NCBI GenBank assembly: GCA_022447275.1
Contig: JAKVBK010000006.1
Coordinates: forward strand, 1-64,000
Length of the DNA: 64,000 nt
Source: Oceanicola sp.
Lineage (GTDB): Bacteria > Pseudomonadota > Alphaproteobacteria > Rhodobacterales > Rhodobacteraceae
Reading direction: 5' to 3'
The number at the start of each line of letters is the position of its first letter. The first letter of the stretch is position 1. Both the position numbers and the translations under genes were made by a program. Below, piece after piece: positions 62,638 through 64,000 of the stretch. Under the pieces are notes generated by a model. The model saw nothing but the letters and a program-made list of their open reading frames with translations, was not told where the DNA came from and made no database searches.

Positions 62638-63531
62638 CTAGACACGCAAGAGCCTACGGGTCAGCCACCAGGCCGCCAGCAGCACCGGAATCGCAGCCGC
62701 AACAGCTAGGCTTTCCCACCCAACGCGATCCTGCGGCGATTGGCTGACGAAAAGCGCGGCACCGGTGATGGTGCCCTTGGTGGCCAAAATGAAAAGCCCA
62801 AAGAAGTTGTTTCCGAAATGCAGCCCCATGGAGGCCCCCAGACTGCCCGTGCGCTCCGCAAGATCCGCGGCCAGAAATGCGAAGGTCAGCACCCCCAGCA
62901 AAACGATGGGAAGGTTGGCCCCGGCTATGGGCGAAATATGCAGCAAGGCAAACAGCACCGAGGGGATACCAAACCAGATCCAGCGCGCCACGAAGCGGGC
63001 GGCGAGTTGCTGCTGCAGATATCCGCGAAACAGCACCTCTTCGGCGAAAATCTGCAAAAATAGCATCGGGACCATGAGCGGAAGCAAGCTCAACCAGCGC
63101 ATCAGCGGCAGGCCCGGCTCAGGCGGGGCGAGTCTGAGCCCAAGCAAGGTCAGGGGCAGATAGATCACAAGCACGGCTGCCAGCGCCGCAACAAAGCCCC
63201 GCACCCACAGCCTTGATGGGCCCAGCAAGGATGCTGGCCCGCGCCCATGCAGCGCCCCGGCAGCCAGCAACGGGCCCAGCGCCATACCGGTGAATGTCAG
63301 CAAAAGAACCATCACTTTTCCAGGCGTGTCCGGCTGCGCAATGCCTTGTACAAAAGGCATAACGGCAAACGGCCCTTCCTGAGCGGCGACAATCCCCGTG
63401 GCAACCGCAAACACCGAAATCGCGGTTGTCAGATACACGAAGAGGCACAGCAGCATACCCAGCAGCAAACGCCACAATTCAGGCGTGCGTCGCGCTTGCG
63501 AAAGCGCGGCTTCGAATTCAGGATGTCGCAT
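62638..63531 (-). CDS. CPBP-family intramembrane metalloprotease
   Basis: 297 residues, about eight membrane segments. The catalytic EEVLFRGYLQQ (EExxxR) and the second motif PSVLFALLHISP with His are intact, followed by a third with NNFFG. The family includes CAAX-like proteases and immunity proteins; no precursor substrate is seen here. It is divergent from ilvD across 170 nt. Confidence 0.9.
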   Translation of the reverse strand: MRHPEFEAALSQARRTPELWRLLLGMLLCLFVYLTTAISVFAVATGIVAAQEGPFAVMPFVQGIAQPDTPGKVMVLLLTFTGMALGPLLAAGALHGRGPASLLGPSRLWVRGFVAALAAVLVIYLPLTLLGLRLAPPEPGLPLMRWLSLLPLMVPMLFLQIFAEEVLFRGYLQQQLAARFVARWIWFGIPSVLFALLHISPIAGANLPIVLLGVLTFAFLAADLAERTGSLGASMGLHFGNNFFGLFILATKGTITGAALFVSQSPQDRVGWESLAVAAAIPVLLAAWWLTRRLLRV

Positions 63532-63554
63532 GAAGGCTCACATGTGATTTGAAA

Positions 63555-63639
63555 GGTTAACGCTAGCAAGGCGGGCTCTGGCGTCAACCACTGAGACCGG
63601 CATCTCTGCGGCAACCCCTCTTGGGCCTTGTATGCCGGT
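63555..63639 (+). promoter_or_regulatory. Two stem-loops upstream of ilvD
   Basis: GGTTAACGC (63555-63563) pairs with GCGTCAACC (63581-63589) with one mismatch, and ACCGGCAT (63596-63603) pairs perfectly with ATGCCGGT (63632-63639). Both precede the ilvD ribosome site AGGAGGAGC. They could form an untranslated leader or be operator DNA. No leader peptide rich in Ile, Leu or Val was found. Confidence 0.4.
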
Positions 63640-63701
63640 GGTCTGCCGATTATTCCAAATCAAACCCCGCGCGCCCGCGCCGCCAGGAGGAGCTTAAAGT
63701 C

Positions 63702-64000
63702 ATGCTTAAGAAACCATACGACAAAAGCAATCTGCCCAGCCGCCATGTGACGGTCGGCCCTGCCCGGGCGCCGCACCGTTCATACTATTACGCGATGGGG
63801 CTGACAGAGGAAGAAATCGCGCAGCCTTTCGTGGGTGTGGCCACATGCTGGAACGAGGCGGCACCGTGCAACATTGCCCTCAACCGACAGGCCCAAGCGG
63901 TCAAGCTCGGCGTGAAGGCGGCCCATGGCACACCGCGGGAATTCACCACCATCACCGTGACCGACGGCATCGCAATGGGCCACGAGGGCATGCGCTCCTC
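63702..64000 (+). CDS. ilvD: Dihydroxy-acid dehydratase (5' part, truncated by the window end)
   Basis: N-terminal 99 residues of the branched-chain amino-acid dehydratase, MLKKPYDKSNLPSRHVTVGP onwards. SYYYAMGLTEEEIAQPFVGVATCWNEAAPCN holds Cys49, the first Fe-S ligand position, and TITVTDGIAMGHEGMRS is the second family block. AGGAGGAGC lies upstream of the ATG. It belongs to the IlvD/EDD family, whose members also include sugar-acid dehydratases, but the N-terminus matches biosynthetic IlvD of this group. Confidence 0.93.
   Translation, partial: MLKKPYDKSNLPSRHVTVGPARAPHRSYYYAMGLTEEEIAQPFVGVATCWNEAAPCNIALNRQAQAVKLGVKAAHGTPREFTTITVTDGIAMGHEGMRS

Noticed and set aside
63702..64000. Partial IlvD as the missing galactonate dehydratase
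   Set aside because: Its N-terminus matches biosynthetic IlvD and it lies about 44 kb from the galactose operon with its own leader.
1..64000. tRNA, rRNA, CRISPR arrays, transposases or prophage genes
   Set aside because: A reading of both strands found no T-loop/acceptor pairs, evenly spaced repeats, integrase or transposase motifs.

Overview
The window reads as a chromosomal segment of a Rhodobacteraceae (Roseobacter-group) alphaproteobacterium. This is inferred from the high G+C coding sequence, the block acpS-lepB-rnc-era-DUF1491-recO, the pckA / chvI-chvG-hprK-rapZ-EIIA-HPr block, the two-sided sugar ABC operons with UgpC/MalK-type ATPases, and a dispersed hairpin plus GAGTATTTT repeat that I recall from this group. 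No rRNA, tRNA, CRISPR array, transposase or prophage was seen.

Layout. (1) 1-5 kb, minus strand: a four-gene carbohydrate ABC importer (ATPase, binding protein, two permeases), with a possible membrane-protein start running off the left edge. A SnoaL-like gene is divergent from it. (2) 6.2-20 kb: a galactoside locus. An IclR regulator and its overlapping ATPase gene face a long plus-strand operon encoding a binding protein, two permeases, GH36 alpha-galactosidase, an SDR dehydrogenase, DgoK, DgoA, an SMP-30 lactonase, GH42 beta-galactosidase and GalM. Together these would import alpha- and beta-galactosides, release galactose, and oxidise it through the De Ley-Doudoroff route to pyruvate and glyceraldehyde 3-phosphate. 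The galactonate dehydratase step is absent. (3) 20-26 kb: DUF2842, purA, secG, pyrG, DUF1330, a TerB-like gene and a PhnD-like protein. pyrG has its own promoter and a folded leader whose outer stem covers the Shine-Dalgarno sequence. (4) 26.3-31.3 kb: a polar amino-acid ABC importer followed by a glutamine-synthetase-family ligase. (5) 31.4-41.6 kb: two PaaI thioesterases divergent from two tandem LiuR-like MerR regulators, then an acyl-CoA dehydrogenase, a glutathione transferase, a thiolase, two NTF2-like proteins carrying three related domains, and FadB: a beta-oxidation or branched-chain acyl-CoA module. (6) 41.8-46 kb: SMR pump, Hint-domain protein, DMT permease, acyl-CoA ligase, acpS. 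(7) 46.4-50.1 kb: lepB, rnc, era, DUF1491, recO. (8) 50.2-57.7 kb: pckA divergent from chvI-chvG, then hprK, rapZ, EIIA and HPr of the regulatory PTS, and an acyltransferase. (9) 57.8-64 kb: accD, folC, zapE, an MFS transporter, a CPBP protease and the start of ilvD.

The observations most worth follow-up are these: the pyrG leader, which looks built for pyrC-style start-site switching and would be a CTP-sensing control of CTP synthase; the triplicated NTF2-like domain inside the fad operon; the SDR dehydrogenase with Asn in place of the catalytic Lys; the missing galactonate dehydratase; and the dispersed hairpin/GAGTATTTT repeat, of which two copies form an inverted pair.
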